Assembly: GCF_019097595.1 (NCBI RefSeq)
Contig: NC_080719.1
Span: 19,057,501-19,121,500 of the forward strand
Source: Hemibagrus wyckioides
Taxonomy: Eukaryota; Chordata; Actinopteri; Siluriformes; Bagridae
Direction of reading: 5' to 3'
DNA: 64,000 bases
Made by a program: the position numbers and the translations under genes. Under the pieces are notes generated by a model that worked only from the letters and a program-made list of their open reading frames with translations, was not told where the DNA came from and searched no databases. This document shows positions 12,769 through 26,361 of the stretch, piece by piece; within the stretch, counting starts at the first letter, position 1, and the number at the start of each line of letters is the position of its first letter.

Positions 12769-13287
12769 ACTATATTTAGTTGCACTGTATCAGTAGCAGA
12801 AATGAAATAATTCAGAGGAGATAATGGTAAACTGTATCTTTTCATGTGTAACCTCAAGGGTGTGTTTTAAGTGCATACAGTATATATAAGATGGGATGTA
12901 GTGTAACTTAACCAATTTACCCCAAAATAAACTACTTTATTTAAAGCTAAAAGGTTAAACTGTAGTCTGTAAGGTTTAATTCTGTACCTTTAATCCGAAG
13001 ATGCATACTAAATGTGCAAAACAAATTAAGTGACAAGGATATGTCTAGTTAGTAGTTTCTTTATTTCTGAGAATGTAGATGCATGAGTGATGAATGTACC
13101 TGTTTTTATTAATAGATAGTGTCCAGGAAAAAATATTAAATTATTTGAAAATGGCCCATGGGTGAATCACACAAAAAGGACAAAATAACCAAGATAGTCT
13201 TTTTTTCCCCCCAAAAAACAGATAGCCAGGAACTAGAAGTTTAAAATTTGTGTCTGAATAGTGAAAAAACAGAGAGAGAGAGATTTA
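12063..13287. other. Non-coding; (AT)n microsatellite at 12717-12763
   Basis: AT-rich, no exon seen. The open frame with Ile-Tyr repeats on the minus strand is the (AT)n read through. Confidence 0.5.
12717..12763. repeat. (AT)n microsatellite
   Basis: Uninterrupted AT dinucleotides. Confidence 0.95.
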
Positions 13288-13847
13288 TACACTGATCAGG
13301 CATAACATTATGAACAGTGAGAGGTGAAGTGAATAACACTGATGATCTCCTCATCATGTCACCTGTTAGTGGGTGGGATATATTAGGCAGGAAGTGAACA
13401 TTTTGTCCTCAGAGTTGATGTGTTAGAAGCAGGAACATGGACAAGTATAAGGATTTGAGCGAGTTTGACAAGTGATGGCTAGACGACTTGATCAGGACAT
13501 CTCCAAAACAGGGAAACGGTATTCCCTGATGGCTGTGGCCTCTTTCAGCAGGACAGTGAGCTCAACAATGAGTTTGAGGTGTTTTCTCCAAATTCCCCAT
13601 ATCTCAATTCAATCGAGCATCTGTGGGAAGTGCTGAACAATCAAGTCCGATCTATGGAGGCCCCACCTTACAACTTACAGAACTTTTGCTGAAAGATTTG
13701 CTGCTAACATCTTGGTGCCAGATACCACAGCACACCTTCAGGCATCTAGTGGAGTACATGCCTCGGTGGGTTAGGGCTATTTTGGCAGCAAAAGGGGAAA
13801 AAAACAATATTAGGCAGGTGGTCATAAAGTTATGGCTGAATCGGTGT
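13288..13847 (+). mobile_element. Internally deleted copy of the same Tc1-like family
   Basis: Ends tacactgatcaggcataaca and the inverted ataaagttatggctgaatcg. The sequence follows the 10,853 copy to the helix-turn-helix region (near 13,510) and then jumps to the ggctgtggcctctttcagca block, so about 650 bases are missing. A non-autonomous derivative. Confidence 0.85.
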
Positions 13848-15439
13848 AATTAATATTAATATTAATATTAATAATAAATTAATATTGCAATTGCAATTAA
13901 TAATAATAACAGTTGCAATTAATAATAATAACAGTAATCTGTACATTATTGTATTGGTTGAACTTATTTGCCACCGCACATGCCTTTTGCTTGACTGACA
14001 TTGCACTTGACCATCTTTCATTGTGGTTTCAGTATCACTCCTGGATCTCTGATTTCTGTCAGTTCTGCTGAAATAGCTGGATTTACTCAGTGTTAGGGTG
14101 AGCAACTCAACAATCTTTGAGAGCCTCAGACTTTGATAGAGTCATACAAAAATGCCCAGTGGTTGGTTTCTGCTAGAGCTGTATCAGGCACATCCCACTG
14201 AACAGAGACCCCCAGGCCTAGGAGCCACTGGAGAGATAGGACTGACAGCTTAGGGATATCTGGGAATTCTTCAGGAGGAGCTGGAGGACTTCTCTATCTT
14301 CAGCCTGTTGCTATCACAACCCCAGAAGAAAGCAGAAGAAAAATGAATGAATGAATTTACTTGCAAAAACATTCAGCTGCTTTCTTATTATTATTAGCTT
14401 CACCTTAGCTGATTTCCCCTCAGAAAGGATCCATTTTTATATACAATGTTGCAGTGAACCTCAGAGAACCACAGGCCCTTAAACAGTTTGTGAGTTTACT
14501 ATGTGTTATTATTGACGTCCAAACTTAACTCTTCTTTCCAGAGGCCAGAAAATAAAATTGATTAGCATTGAATTTCTTTGTCACGAAGACACGTAGCACT
14601 TCAAGAGCTTGTAATTTTTTTTTACTTACTTCTTGTAAGTATTTCTGTTTTCCCCTTAGCCTACTAGGGGCTAAATATTCATAGAAAAGTCACCACTAGC
14701 GGCTAAATATACATAGAAAAGTTTTTTTGCACACAAATGCTTATATCTTCAAAGTAAACGGTGATATCAAACCCGTTCCTGCACTCTGAGATGCCCCAAG
14801 TGCTGAGTTATGGTGTTATCTTCAACCAATAAAATTCTATGTAAGGTTATCCAAGAGACGTAAAAACATCTCAAGGTGAAAGTCAACAGTTCAGAGTATG
14901 ACCGAAAAACAGTTCACGGCATCCTGCTTTTCAAAATGTTGTAAGAAAGCTTTGAGTAGACATGGTCAGCGCCGCCAGTCGGCCATGTTTAGTGACAAAA
15001 ATAGTAGACTAGTGAAACCAAGAAGTCTGGCTTGTGTGACTCTTTGGTCTAGTAATCTACAGTGATACTCTGAATGGTTGCTGAATATAATGGGATGGAT
15101 GAGATCTGCTTGTTTTTAAAAAAGTCATGCTGCCTGTATCGTGATTTTATTTGATTTTAATATGATTTGCTCTGTGGTTGGTCTTTGCACGTGTAAATCG
15201 AGTCTCTGCTTACCAATGCAAAGCACATTCACCTGTCTTTTGCATGCGTGTCTTTGTTGTTAGCTAAAATCTCTTAAGGAAAAGACTGAAAGGAGCCCAT
15301 GTGTATTTTGGTTGATTAGTTAAAATTGTCAAGGAACACACTTGCCCCACAGACTTACAGTCAACGATCTGCTATGTTTAAGGATTTACATGCAGAATTT
15401 CTGATTATTTGGAGCTGAATGAAGGCTGACTGAATAAAG
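13848..15439. other. Non-coding; ATT-rich repeats at 13,850-13,935
   Basis: TAATAT and TAATAATAA repeats directly follow the Tc1 copy. The rest is unique sequence with no exon signature; a short direct repeat (ggctaaatatncatagaaaag) is at 14,668 and 14,701. Confidence 0.45.
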
Positions 15440-15896
15440 GGAGTGATTTCGGAGTGGAGGAAATCCGAGGCAGCAGCTGCACTTGCTGACTCACACTCCC
15501 GTCTTCTTCTATATCCCTCTCCATTTGCTTCAGTTTTCAGGTTTATTCATATCCGTCTGCCTCGCCTTGCTCTCTCGGCTTTGCTTTTCCATTCACTGCT
15601 CGTCTCTCTCCACCTCTTACACGTCCCGTTCCCTCCCCCACTTTATATGCTCCACCCATTTCTCCCAGTTGCTGTGATCTCTGTCTGTTTCTCCTACTCC
15701 TCCTCCTATCCTCCTCCTCCTCCTCCTCCCCTCCACTCTCTTTCACTAAACAGGAGGTGCTTTCACTGAAAGGGACATGAGTAACAGAATGTAGCACAGC
15801 GAAAGTACCAAGGACACCGGACCTGAAGAAGCTTTCGAACGTGACTTCCAGGCTATCCTTTAGCCCTTTAGTCCCAGGGATCACGCAGCAACTTCA
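15440..15896 (+). other. Possible 5' non-coding exon of hap1
   Basis: This stretch is richer in C and CpG than its neighbours and ends in a strong donor (CA before gtaagtaaac) at 15897. The only ATG close to the donor opens a very short frame (ATG AGT AAC AGA ATG TAG near 15777), as expected for untranslated leader. It is the best plus-strand donor upstream of the first recognised hap1 exon, but its link to 23732 is inferred; a long open frame here (15443-15769) has pyrimidine-rich low-complexity content and is probably not translated. Confidence 0.3.
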
Positions 15897-16870
15897 GTAA
15901 GTAAACCTCGAGTAGATTTACACTTTCTCTGTAGTCTAATACACCAACAGGATGTGTGTAGCAGTTTGTTCATTTGTTTATTGTAGAGCAAAGATCTGCT
16001 TTATTATCGAACGATTACTTCATACAGGTGATGTGGAATTGACTTCCATATATTTTTTTTTTTGTAGTCTACACCCAGTTCTTCGTACGTTATTTCATCA
16101 GGATACGTAGACTGCTTGAATTAGCTTCATGCAAAATGTCATCAGGACAGGTGGTGCATTCATGAGCTCCCAAGTTGGCACAATGCAAACATTAAAAGCG
16201 GCGTGACACAAAATCGTCTCATTGAAGTGGGAAATAATAAAGGCTGACTTCATGACATGGGGTCAATCACCTTGTTAGGTAAATATAATATCGAAAGAAG
16301 TCGTGCTATGAGTGTTGAATTGATTGTTTGGGTTAAAGTGCCTCTGCCTATGTACATGGGGTAGGAGTAAATGCTGAAAAATGCTATATCAGCGTTTATA
16401 CTGTCTGGAGTGCAGAAGAAATAGCAACTCAGAATTCCATCGGAGTAAATGCTACCTCTGAATAGAAGCTCGCATATTTTATAGCATTTTATAATACATT
16501 CATAGGCATATAGATGCTTAATCATTCTACTCTATAAAGATATTATATTGAGCCTCTACGTTGATTCCGTTTTTTTATATCCGTCAGTATATCCACCACG
16601 TGACAAATTACAATTGAATTAGCATTCTTCCTATTCTGTTATCTGATGATGATAAACAGCTAGTAGGATTTGAAAACAGTGTTTTTTTTCTCTTAAATTT
16701 GCGATGCATTTTGTCAATTTGCTTAAAATTTCTAGGAACTGGTGAAATTTCAAGCACAGGATTCTTCTTTTAAACTCCTAACAGTGAAGACACATGTGAA
16801 GACTTCCTATGAGAGCTGTACCCATGTTCGATGCACATTAACACGACTTAGCCCAAGTCTCAAGACAGTC
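15897..16870. other. Non-coding; no recognised feature
   Basis: Probably first-intron sequence of hap1. AT-rich, no exon signature. Confidence 0.35.
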
Positions 16871-17285
16871 TATTCAATTTAATTCAGTCCGATTCATTTG
16901 CATAGCGCTTTTAACAATGGGCATTGTCTCAAAGCAGCTTTACAGTATATAGTTTAGTTACTGTTTATCCCTGATGAGCAAGCCTGAGGCGACGGTGGTG
17001 AGGAAAAACTTCCTGAGGTGATATGAGGAAGAAACCTTGAGAGGAACTAGGCTCAGAAGGGAACACATCCTCATTTGGGTGACACTGGACAGTAAATAAT
17101 GTAAATGTAAATAATGTCCTTTCTACAACTGTTTATAATCACATGCAATTGTGCAGCAGAGAGCTCCTTATCTCAAAATCATGAAATCCTGGAGGAGCTG
17201 GTCAGTGTGTGATGGGATGTTTTGATCTTATAGTATACTCATAGATTATGTATAAGCTGTATAGTAGGTTTGTTTCATGGTCCTG
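16871..17285 (-). mobile_element. LINE 3'-end fragment
   Basis: Begins with caatttaattcagtccgatt and gcgcttttaacaatgggcat, then gatgagcaagcctgaggc and the block ccttgagaggaactaggctc; on the minus strand this is the 3' UTR and tail of the LINE at 33,041-34,715. 5'-truncated, as usual for LINE insertions. Very similar to 57,140-57,600. Confidence 0.8.
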
Positions 17286-17461
17286 CTCAAAGAGTCCATG
17301 ATGAAATGCATCTCATCCAAAACAGTGGAAAACCATCACCACTATGTTCCTACTCTACACTACACTGAACGAGTACGGCTTGACTGGTTTGCTTCAGACC
17401 ATCCTATTACTTTTTAAGGTACTACAGCCTTTTTATAATTAAGATCTTCTAAAAAGTCCTT

Positions 17462-17462
17462 A

Positions 17463-17501
<39 letters not shown>

Positions 17502-17522
17502 GTAAATAAGTAAATAAAAAAA
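17462..17522. repeat. (AAAT)n microsatellite
   Basis: About 15 imperfect AAAT units followed by an A-run. Confidence 0.9.
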
Positions 17523-18462
17523 AAAAAAAGCAGCCCAATAAGACAAGAAAAGTCTTTCAGTTTTTCAGTCAGAGAGAAGTGTGTTTTCTTCCTGGAAGCT
17601 TTATACCTGCTATTAAAATATGACTTTTCCAGCTACCTTGTTACTGTTTCTCAGTAACTTTATTTCTCTGTCATTTGAGCTGTAGTGACAGGTGGAATGG
17701 AAAACTGGAACATTTATGGGAGAGGCACCGCAGGTTAATGTGTAACCTCCGCTCCGAGGCTGTTCCATAGAGCATGTGTTTGATTTGGAGACGCTGATGT
17801 GATGATGTCATGTCCTGGGATTGTCAGGGCACCCGGCTGTGTGCTTAGAAGTCAACAATGTGTCGGTTATGGAAGAAAAAGTAGCACTCGTATAAAAAGA
17901 CTTCTTTTATGTAAACCTTTTCGGTGTCCTGTACAGAATATTTGAGTCAGAGCGGACCTGCACGCGGGGTTTCATCGTTAGCTAGCCACAAAAGAGTGAG
18001 GCACGATAAGTCAAGCCAATTTTTAAGTGCTGTTATAATCTGTTAGTCTCTTTAATGGTAACAGTCTGAGCCGATTAAAAGACAAACACAAATGTTGGGA
18101 TGTAAGAGTCTTTCCCAGAACAGCGATTTGTTTTCCTTTTTTACGCAAATAGGATAAAGGTATAATGCAATCATGCAATGTGTCTCCAAATGAATTGCAT
18201 TTAAATCCACAAATCCTCGTTTAGTTAAGAATACAAGCTGCCCATTGTTCACTGCTGCCCCATATGTGTCCTTTAATCCAGTCCAAGCTAGTTGGGTAAA
18301 CACGAGGATTAAGCAATTTAAAAATGAAAGCTGTACACAAAACTAGGGATTGTCTGCTTTTGGAGATCGAACAAATGTATTCTGATTATTAATGCATCTC
18401 ATGCTTTTTGGTATTTGTATAATAGATAAGACTTAAACATCACAAATCTCTGCGCTTAACTT
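17523..18462. other. Non-coding; no recognised feature
   Basis: No exon or classifiable repeat seen; presumed hap1 intron or 5' flank. Confidence 0.35.
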
Positions 18463-18706
18463 GTCACCCAAATAAAGATGAGGTTTCCTTTTGAGTGTCT
18501 GGTTCCTCTCAAGGTTTCTTCCTCTTACCATCTCAGGGAGTTTTTCCTCGCCACAGTCGCCTCAGGCTTGCTCATTAGTGATAAATACAAATAAATTTAA
18601 ATATAAGTCTAATATTAATCTTCAAGTTTTTGTACTATTTCTTATGTTCTGTAAAGATGCTTTGAGACAATGTCTATTTGTAAATTTCCCATTGGGATGA
18701 ATAAAG

Positions 18707-18791
<85 letters not shown>

Positions 18792-18792
18792 C

Positions 18793-18839
<47 letters not shown>

Positions 18840-18856
18840 CTCTCTCTCTCTGTCTG

Positions 18857-18927
<71 letters not shown>

Positions 18928-18928
18928 C

Positions 18929-18979
<51 letters not shown>

Positions 18980-19010
18980 CTCTCTTTCTGTCTGTCTGTC
19001 TATCTATCTA

Positions 19011-19065
<55 letters not shown>

Positions 19066-19160
19066 CTCTCTCTCTGTCTGTCTGTCTATCTCTCTCTCTC
19101 TGTCTGTCTGTCTGTCTATCTCTCTCTCTCTGTCTGTCTATCTATCTATCTATCTATCTA

Positions 19161-19203
<43 letters not shown>

Positions 19204-19212
19204 CTCTCTCTG

Positions 19213-19283
<71 letters not shown>

Positions 19284-19284
19284 C

Positions 19285-19379
<95 letters not shown>

Positions 19380-19380
19380 C

Positions 19381-19431
<51 letters not shown>

Positions 19432-19436
19432 CTCTC

Positions 19437-19469
<33 letters not shown>

Positions 19470-19503
19470 TGTTAAAAGCGCTATACAAATACAACTGAAT
19501 TGA
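18463..19503 (+). mobile_element. LINE 3' end split by a second retroelement with a TCTA/TCTG tail
   Basis: 18,463-18,678 is a LINE 3' end (ggttcctctcaaggtttctt, gctttgagacaatgtctatt) and 19,471-19,503 is its continuation (gttaaaagcgctatacaaat). Between them lie tgtaaatttcccattgggat-gaataaagtg and then about 0.76 kb of TCTA/TCTG repeats ending tctatt. The repeated tctatt on each side is the likely target duplication. Confidence 0.8.
18707..19470. repeat. Compound (TCTG)n(TCTA)n tetranucleotide array, about 0.76 kb
   Basis: Alternating blocks of TCTG, TCTA and TCTC units. All three frames are open through it, so the 277-codon Leu-Ser-Ile/Val-Tyr/Cys frame at 18670-19503 is an artefact. Confidence 0.97.
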
Positions 19504-20661
19504 GTTTTAGTCACTGAGTGAGAGGTTATAGGATCATGAGACTTCTTGAGAGTGAACATTACATCTGTTAGTCTTTGTGGGAAATGATCTGGTATGAAAA
19601 GCCCTTCTTTTCAGACATTGTTTAAGTGGAAACAGTGAAAGCCTTTAATGAGATCAAAACCAGTTAGAATGATTTTGGGAGAATAATCCTAATCCCTCGA
19701 AGTAGGATGATTTGCTTCCATTTTGTTAGTGTGTATGTGTGTGTTTAGGCTCTTTGTTCAATTATTTGTCCTTGTAAGCCTTTGCCACAGAGTGTATGCA
19801 GGAGTGCACTGTTTATTGCCAATGCCACTGAAGTGATACGTGATAAGTGATAGGTGGAGGCTTATCTCTAAACCCTAACACAACGAATGAAGACCCAACA
19901 AGACGGATCCGTTTGTTTGATATGTTTTATATGTTTCTTTAACACGAACGAACCAAAAGTTGTGCTTGTGAATACGGTTAGTTTTCCACTATTAGTTAAA
20001 GCCGATTTGGTAACGGTTGTAAAATAGACTTCAATTTACGATAACTCCTTATCTAAATAGCACCACACCTTTACAGCCTTGTACAAGATGCCAAGAACCC
20101 ATAGACAGACAGGAGGAAAAGCCAGTTCCTAACTGGAAAATATAACATTACCTATGACCTTCCTTATTCTAGCATATTACTTTCCAGATGGAGGAAGAGA
20201 GCTGGATGTCAGGCTAGTAGGCACTTGTCTGAAATACTGTATTTATTTATAAACTGATACAAAAGACAGTACACTGATTGCGTGTTTCATGCCGTCATTG
20301 TTTAAGAGCCTGGAACAATGAAGCTCTTTAATGTTGCTAATCGCTTGTATATTGGTAATTATCAAATGTTCTCTAGGTCAATTACACCGATGATGAAAGC
20401 TGACCTAGATACGGGAACAAAAGCTGTGGAATTATGGAAGAGAGAGAGACAGAGAGAGCAAAAAGAGAACAAGTGCACTAAATCTGTAGACCTAGGAGAC
20501 CTACAGAAGAACTGTACCTTTATCAGTTGTGTGTAAGAGCCCATGAGACAAGGGATTTTCAGGTTTAGTTCTGTACTTTCTTGTATATGAAGAAATGTGC
20601 TGCTGTATTATTTTGACATTTATCCTCTCCAGTTCATCCTGTTTTTCAGTACAGTCTAATC
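19504..20661. other. Non-coding; no recognised feature
   Basis: No exon signature or classifiable repeat. Confidence 0.35.
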
Positions 20662-21253
20662 CAGAGCTCTCCAAACATTTTTTCCTCTGAGAGCTACTTG
20701 GATAAAATTAAGGTGGCCAAGAGCTGCTCATGTTATATTATTAGTAAAATTTATTTACAGAGCTAATTGCCATAAATAAAAGTATATAAGCTATTTTTGT
20801 GTGAAAATCAGTTATTATTTTCACATTGATTCAGTTATTTATTAGAAAATATCTTACTTAAAAGCCCCCTGGCACATACCCTGATGGCCTCAGCAAACAA
20901 ACAAACAAAAAAAAGGGAACATTTCTGATACTGAAGGTTTAATTCATTTGAAAACAGAGACCTGAAATTGTATTGGACTTTATGTGATTAAATAATAGTA
21001 TTTTTATGGCATTCATATGCATGTGCAATGGGAAATATTAAAGAGTACTGTACTAAGAAAGCGCACTCGCCCTGCATCTTCACGCAGCAGGATAGATTCA
21101 TTCACTGTTTTTACTTTGTCAAAATCGCGGCTTTATTCCTAACACTTTCGAATCGGAAAGGGGCGGCGGTTTATTGAGTCAATTTGATGTTATCAATTTG
21201 TACATATTCTATGAGCTACTCAGAAAGTGGGAGTGATGTGTTGGAGACCCCTG
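20662..21253. mobile_element. hAT-type MITE with 8-bp target duplication
   Basis: 592 bp with ends cagagctctccaaac and gttggagacccctg, imperfect inverted repeats of the hAT form CAG...CTG. It is flanked on both sides by a perfect 8-bp direct repeat gtctaatc (20654-20661 and 21254-21261), the target size of hAT elements. No transposase; non-autonomous. Confidence 0.85.
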
Positions 21254-21479
21254 GTCTAATCACTCTTGAGCATAAAGCGTTTATTGCTGTTTGGTTTTGG
21301 TGGTGCTAAGCTTAGAAATGAACAAATACGGCAGCTTAGAAAAAGAGCTAGGACTTCTGAAGGCACTTTTTATTCCACTAGTGCACTTTATAAGAGCACC
21401 ATTATGCAAATTCCACACAACGCGTCAGTGATTTTGAAAAAGCCCTCTCAGTGTTAATTCACTGGCAGAGTGTCATGTG

Positions 21480-21640
21480 ATCGGGGTCAAGGTAGATCCT
21501 GTGATAATACCAGGAACACTGGGCACAAGGTGAGAGAATTCACTTCAGACAGGATGCCAGTCTGTAGCAGGGGACTGCCGACACACACAAACACCCATAT
21601 GGATACTTTAGCGTAGGCGTGTTGGAGGAAACCTGCAAAA
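21480..21640. mobile_element. Interspersed repeat fragment
   Basis: ggtagatcctgtgataatac-caggaacactgggcacaagg and caggatgccagtctgtagca form a motif I recognise from many fish introns. Family not resolved. Confidence 0.45.
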
Positions 21641-22499
21641 CCCTGATAAAAAATAATCGTCAAAACATCCTCATCAACATGAAAATGGGAAAGAGGATGA
21701 GCGTGAAATAGCTGGGGATTTTTCTAGGCTGCACACATGAAAAAAGTCATGAGGAAGTAAAACTGTTTTGTCTTCCTTACATTACACATCTCTGATGAGA
21801 ATAAGGACAATAAAGACTACTTTTACACATGTGCACAATTTCGTACCATTTTGTAACATTATACTTTTTCCCCCTCTTGTTTGAATGCTCTTGTTCATAG
21901 TAGCCTCTGTTTCTGTGACCATAAATCCAGTTCAGAGTCCTCTGGTCTCCTAGGTGATGACTCGGAGCTCATATGCCTTCCCACCAGATATACTTAAACA
22001 TTCAGGTAGCCCCTTTTCCCCCCTCGCTGTACAACGAAAGCACTTTATTCACAGGTTTTGACAGCCTATTTTTTTTTTTTTATAATCCCAAGTACTTCTT
22101 TGTTCTGTTTCTTTCTTCTCTCTCACTCTTTCTCTCTGTTTACCCTTTCACCCCCCCTCCCTCCCCTCGTTCTCCCCAGCGTTTGAGCTATAGCTTATGT
22201 GACAGCACACACGTACGCAGCCTCTCGCTCCAGCGAGGTTGGCACTGAACACCTCTGAGTGGGTGCCGACTGGCCTTGAGATATCCTACACTTCAACTTT
22301 GCTCCTCATGTGACCGCAGTTACAGGGAGTTTATAGATTGCCAAAAATAAATCATAATTGCTTATAAGCAGTCGTCTGTCCGTAAATAACTTTGGAATTG
22401 ACACCTATAATAGGTGACATGTTGTAATAGGCAAAATAAGTCATTTGTTTTTTGTTTTGTTTTTTTTAGCCCCACTGACATGATTATTTCTTACAAATG

Positions 22500-22870
22500 T
22501 CTATTTTACATTTTTTAATAAAATTCAAATTTTATTTATTTATTACATACACAATTATACAGTCAAAAATAGAATTTAAAAAAATAAAATATAATAGGGG
22601 AAAATGGAATACAATAAAATAGAAAAAAATAGTCAAAATATAGAAAAGAATACAGATTATAGATTAAAAATTATAGATTTTATAATTATAGATATTATAG
22701 ATTATAGAAATTATAGATATACAGAAATTATAGATATACAGATTATAGATATACTGAATGAATCATCCGGTTTAAGGATGGACCAATTAGAACAGGGTTT
22801 TCTTTATTTTATTTTATTTTATTTTATTTTATTTTATTTTATTTTATTTCTTTATTTATTTTTTCTCAGG
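22500..22870. repeat. AT-rich simple repeats including (TTTTA)n at 22802-22850
   Basis: ATTATAGAT-type degenerate repeats (22,650-22,755) and about ten TTTTA units. No coding meaning. Confidence 0.8.
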
Positions 22871-23731
22871 AAACACATTAGTAAATGTTCTGTATGAAGA
22901 CAATCCATGTGGATGCTATTCAGGAGATTCCGCTATTCATAAGAAAATATTTATTTATCGCACAGTATGTGTGAGATCATTATTTTCACCACAGTGTACT
23001 CTTTTTAACATGGATTTCTCCTTACATTGACGTCTACATACGTTATTACTAATAGCGTCTTTTCCCCTTCCTTTTTCTTTCTTTCTGACAAATAAATAGT
23101 ACCTTGAATTATAGAATAAAGTATTTACCCATGCTGAGGTAAAACGGCATGCAGTGCACCTTCGTCATTGTTTTGAACAGCAGTAACATCACGTGCAGTT
23201 ACATGAATTATTAACATCGTGATGATTCAATATATGATCTGAAAACCTTCATAATTCATGCAGATACAGAGATGAATGCAGTGCATCCAGGGCCTGTTTT
23301 CTACAGCAGCTCCGTGAGGCCTATCCTGTTACAGATCAATGCCACAGGGAAGGCTGGCCTGCTTTTAGAGAAAGTGATATGGGCTTATACAAAAGCACTA
23401 CTGTTGTGTGTATAAACAATTCATTTAAATTATTAACACTAATGTAGATAAGTTTAGAAAACCATATTAACGTGTAAAATGACTCAGACGAGCATTTACA
23501 GCACCATTTAGAGTTTGATGCCTCTTTTGTGTCTATTTTGTATTTAAGGTCAGATGAGGAGGACCTACACATCTAAATTCCTCTTTCTTTGGCATCTTTG
23601 ATCCACTAGGAGGTGGCACCACCATTCGGGATCTGTTTAAGCAACCGTTCATCACACTGAACTCTGGTAACCTGTGCCAGCTTCCTTTCTCTCCAACCTG
23701 CATTCCCTCTTCTCCGCCTGTTCCCCTTCAG

Positions 23732-25137
23732 GCTCTGCTGGAGCCACAGGATTCCTTCACCCTGAACGGGAAGCAGGAGGAGGGATGTGGCCCCCTCACC
23801 CAGGACCTCCACCTCTCTCCTGGGAACCTGAGGCATGGCCCTCTCCAGGTTAAAGCACACAAAGACGTGTCCACCCTCACAGGTAGGAGTCTTGTACAGC
23901 TATTGATGCAGAAATTACTGCAGATATGTCCATAATATGGTTCCATGATAGAATGATATAAGCATATTACTATAAGTTAATTACTTAAAAATAATTTTAA
24001 AAAGTCTAAGTTATTGTTTACACTAATTCATTGTTAAAACTAACAGTGAATTAGTTTTCATTTTAAAATGGTAAAATTAATTGTGGCTTAATAATGTGAA
24101 GTTATATTTATTTTATATTGCATGCATGTTTTGCATTAAATAAATCAGTTATTAATTATTACTTAATTAATCTATATAGTCTATAATTCTTAAACCAAGC
24201 CTAAAAGCCAAATACCTAAATGCAGTATCAAGTGAAATTCATTTCCATTCTATTTGTCTGTTGCGCACACAGATGTGTGTTCAGGTGTGGATTTGCCCGA
24301 GGTGGAGATAGTGAGTTTACTGGCAGAGGAGTTACCCAGATACACTCTGCGGGCAGATCATGTGTTTGGGTACGAGCATGATGACTGGCTGCACACTCCT
24401 CTGCTGCCACCTGAGGCCGCACTGGGATTGACCTACGAGCAGATCGAGGAAACCCTCAAGTACTTTTGTAAGTCTGTGCTTTCAAACTTCCATCATTACA
24501 TCCATCATTGTTCTCATGGTGTTTGAGCTGGTTGTGTTTTCTGTAGAGCGGGTTCTTCTTACTGCTCCTCAAAGTGATCCACAGACTGAGGAATGGCCAT
24601 TAAATTTATGCTGTGTGGTTGTACTGTATGCATGACCAAAGTAGTGGCCTTTAAGAGTGTAAGGATTTTTTTGCCAGGATTATGCTCAGGTACACTCCAC
24701 AGTCCAGAGTTATGGGTTTAAATACTCATTTGTTTGTTTCTTTTTCCCTCAAATGATACAATTACTTTTTACACAACACCCAAGCTTTCTCTGAAAAAGG
24801 ATGTGACATGAGTTATGCACTCTTGCTGTTTCTAAGCATCTGCACTAACATTCTAACACTGCTTTCACAGGGTCACTGTCACAAAAACAGTAAAAGGCAG
24901 TAAAAGTGCAGAGTGTGAAAAGATCTTTTTAGTTAGACTTTTTGGGCTAAAATAACTTTTTTAAAATTAATTAATCAATCAATTAATTAATTAATCTATT
25001 TATTTACTAAAATGAGTTCTTTTTAGTTTGACCTCTTGGGCTAAAATTTATTTATTTATTTATTTGATGTAATTATTTTTATTTTTTTATTATTATTATT
25101 ATATTTTTTCTATAATTAGTTACATTTGTTTTTAGGC

Positions 25138-25181
<44 letters not shown>

Positions 25182-26267
25182 TGATCATAACAATAATAAT
25201 AATAACAATTATTATTATTATTATTATTATTCATTTGTTTATTTCTTAACCAAAATTAGTTCTTTTTAGTTTGACTTTTTGGGCTAAAACATTGTTATAA
25301 TGTGGCAATCAGAATTTGTCATCCTTAATAAGCACTTCTTCTTATTATTATAATAAGTAGTAGTCATTTTGCACTCCATTATTGAACGTTTGATAACGTC
25401 AACACAATTCATTTTAAAACTAGAATGAATTCAGAAATATTCATATGTTGCTCAAAAGCTCCTGATTACACAGCTGTCCATATAGTACACAGTTATCGAA
25501 GGGAAATGAATAATCACACTCTCCGGTGTCACTCAGATGAGGATGGATTCTTTTTAAATCTGGTTTCTCTCAAGGTTTAAATTTTTATTATTTTTTCTGA
25601 TTTTTTGATATTCCTGTAAAGCTGCTTTGTGACAATGTACACATACAAATAAAATTGAATTGAATATTTGTAGTCACTTCTGGAACAATGGATGCTCGTT
25701 GCCCAGAAATTGTTTTTACATGGAAAAGAGGCTTGCTGTATATTATAATGTCTGTATTTATGTCCAGTCCTCCAAATTCAGACATGATCTACTGACCTTA
25801 AAACCATTCTGAAGGTTTATACTTCCTATCCTGCCTCTGGTCCTTCTTATAGCCTTGTACAAATCATCCTGTCTGCATGGGCCACAGATGCCAAATACCA
25901 TCAAGCTGATTAGCAGCCTGCTTTGCCAGTGTAATTAAGCTCCTTTGGCTCCCAGCAGCCTCTCTCTGTTGCCTGGACACCCAGTGTCCTGCCCAGACTA
26001 GCTTTGGCAGGCCTGATTTCCGTGTTTGTCAGGTCATCTTAGTGCAGCTCTTTAGGTCTTAAACATACAGGATGCAGAAGTGTTTAGTCTGTTATGGTGG
26101 TGTAGGTTGTGAGATAAACTTGGTGGTGGCTTTGACTTGGGTCTGAGGCTACAGGCTATATTTGAGATCATCAGAGATTCCATTTATAAATTTAAGAAAT
26201 GAATACCAAGAAAGTGTTTTCTGTATGTTGCTACTGGATGCCTGAATTTCCTCAGGGATCAATAAAG

Positions 26268-26361
<94 letters not shown>

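Noticed and set aside
15443..15884. Three overlapping frames of about 110 codons
   Set aside because: They come from pyrimidine-rich low-complexity sequence; a 5' UTR explains it better.
18670..19503. 277-codon open frame of Leu-Ser-Ile-Tyr/Val-Cys repeats
   Set aside because: It is a tetranucleotide array whose units contain no stop in any frame; not a protein.
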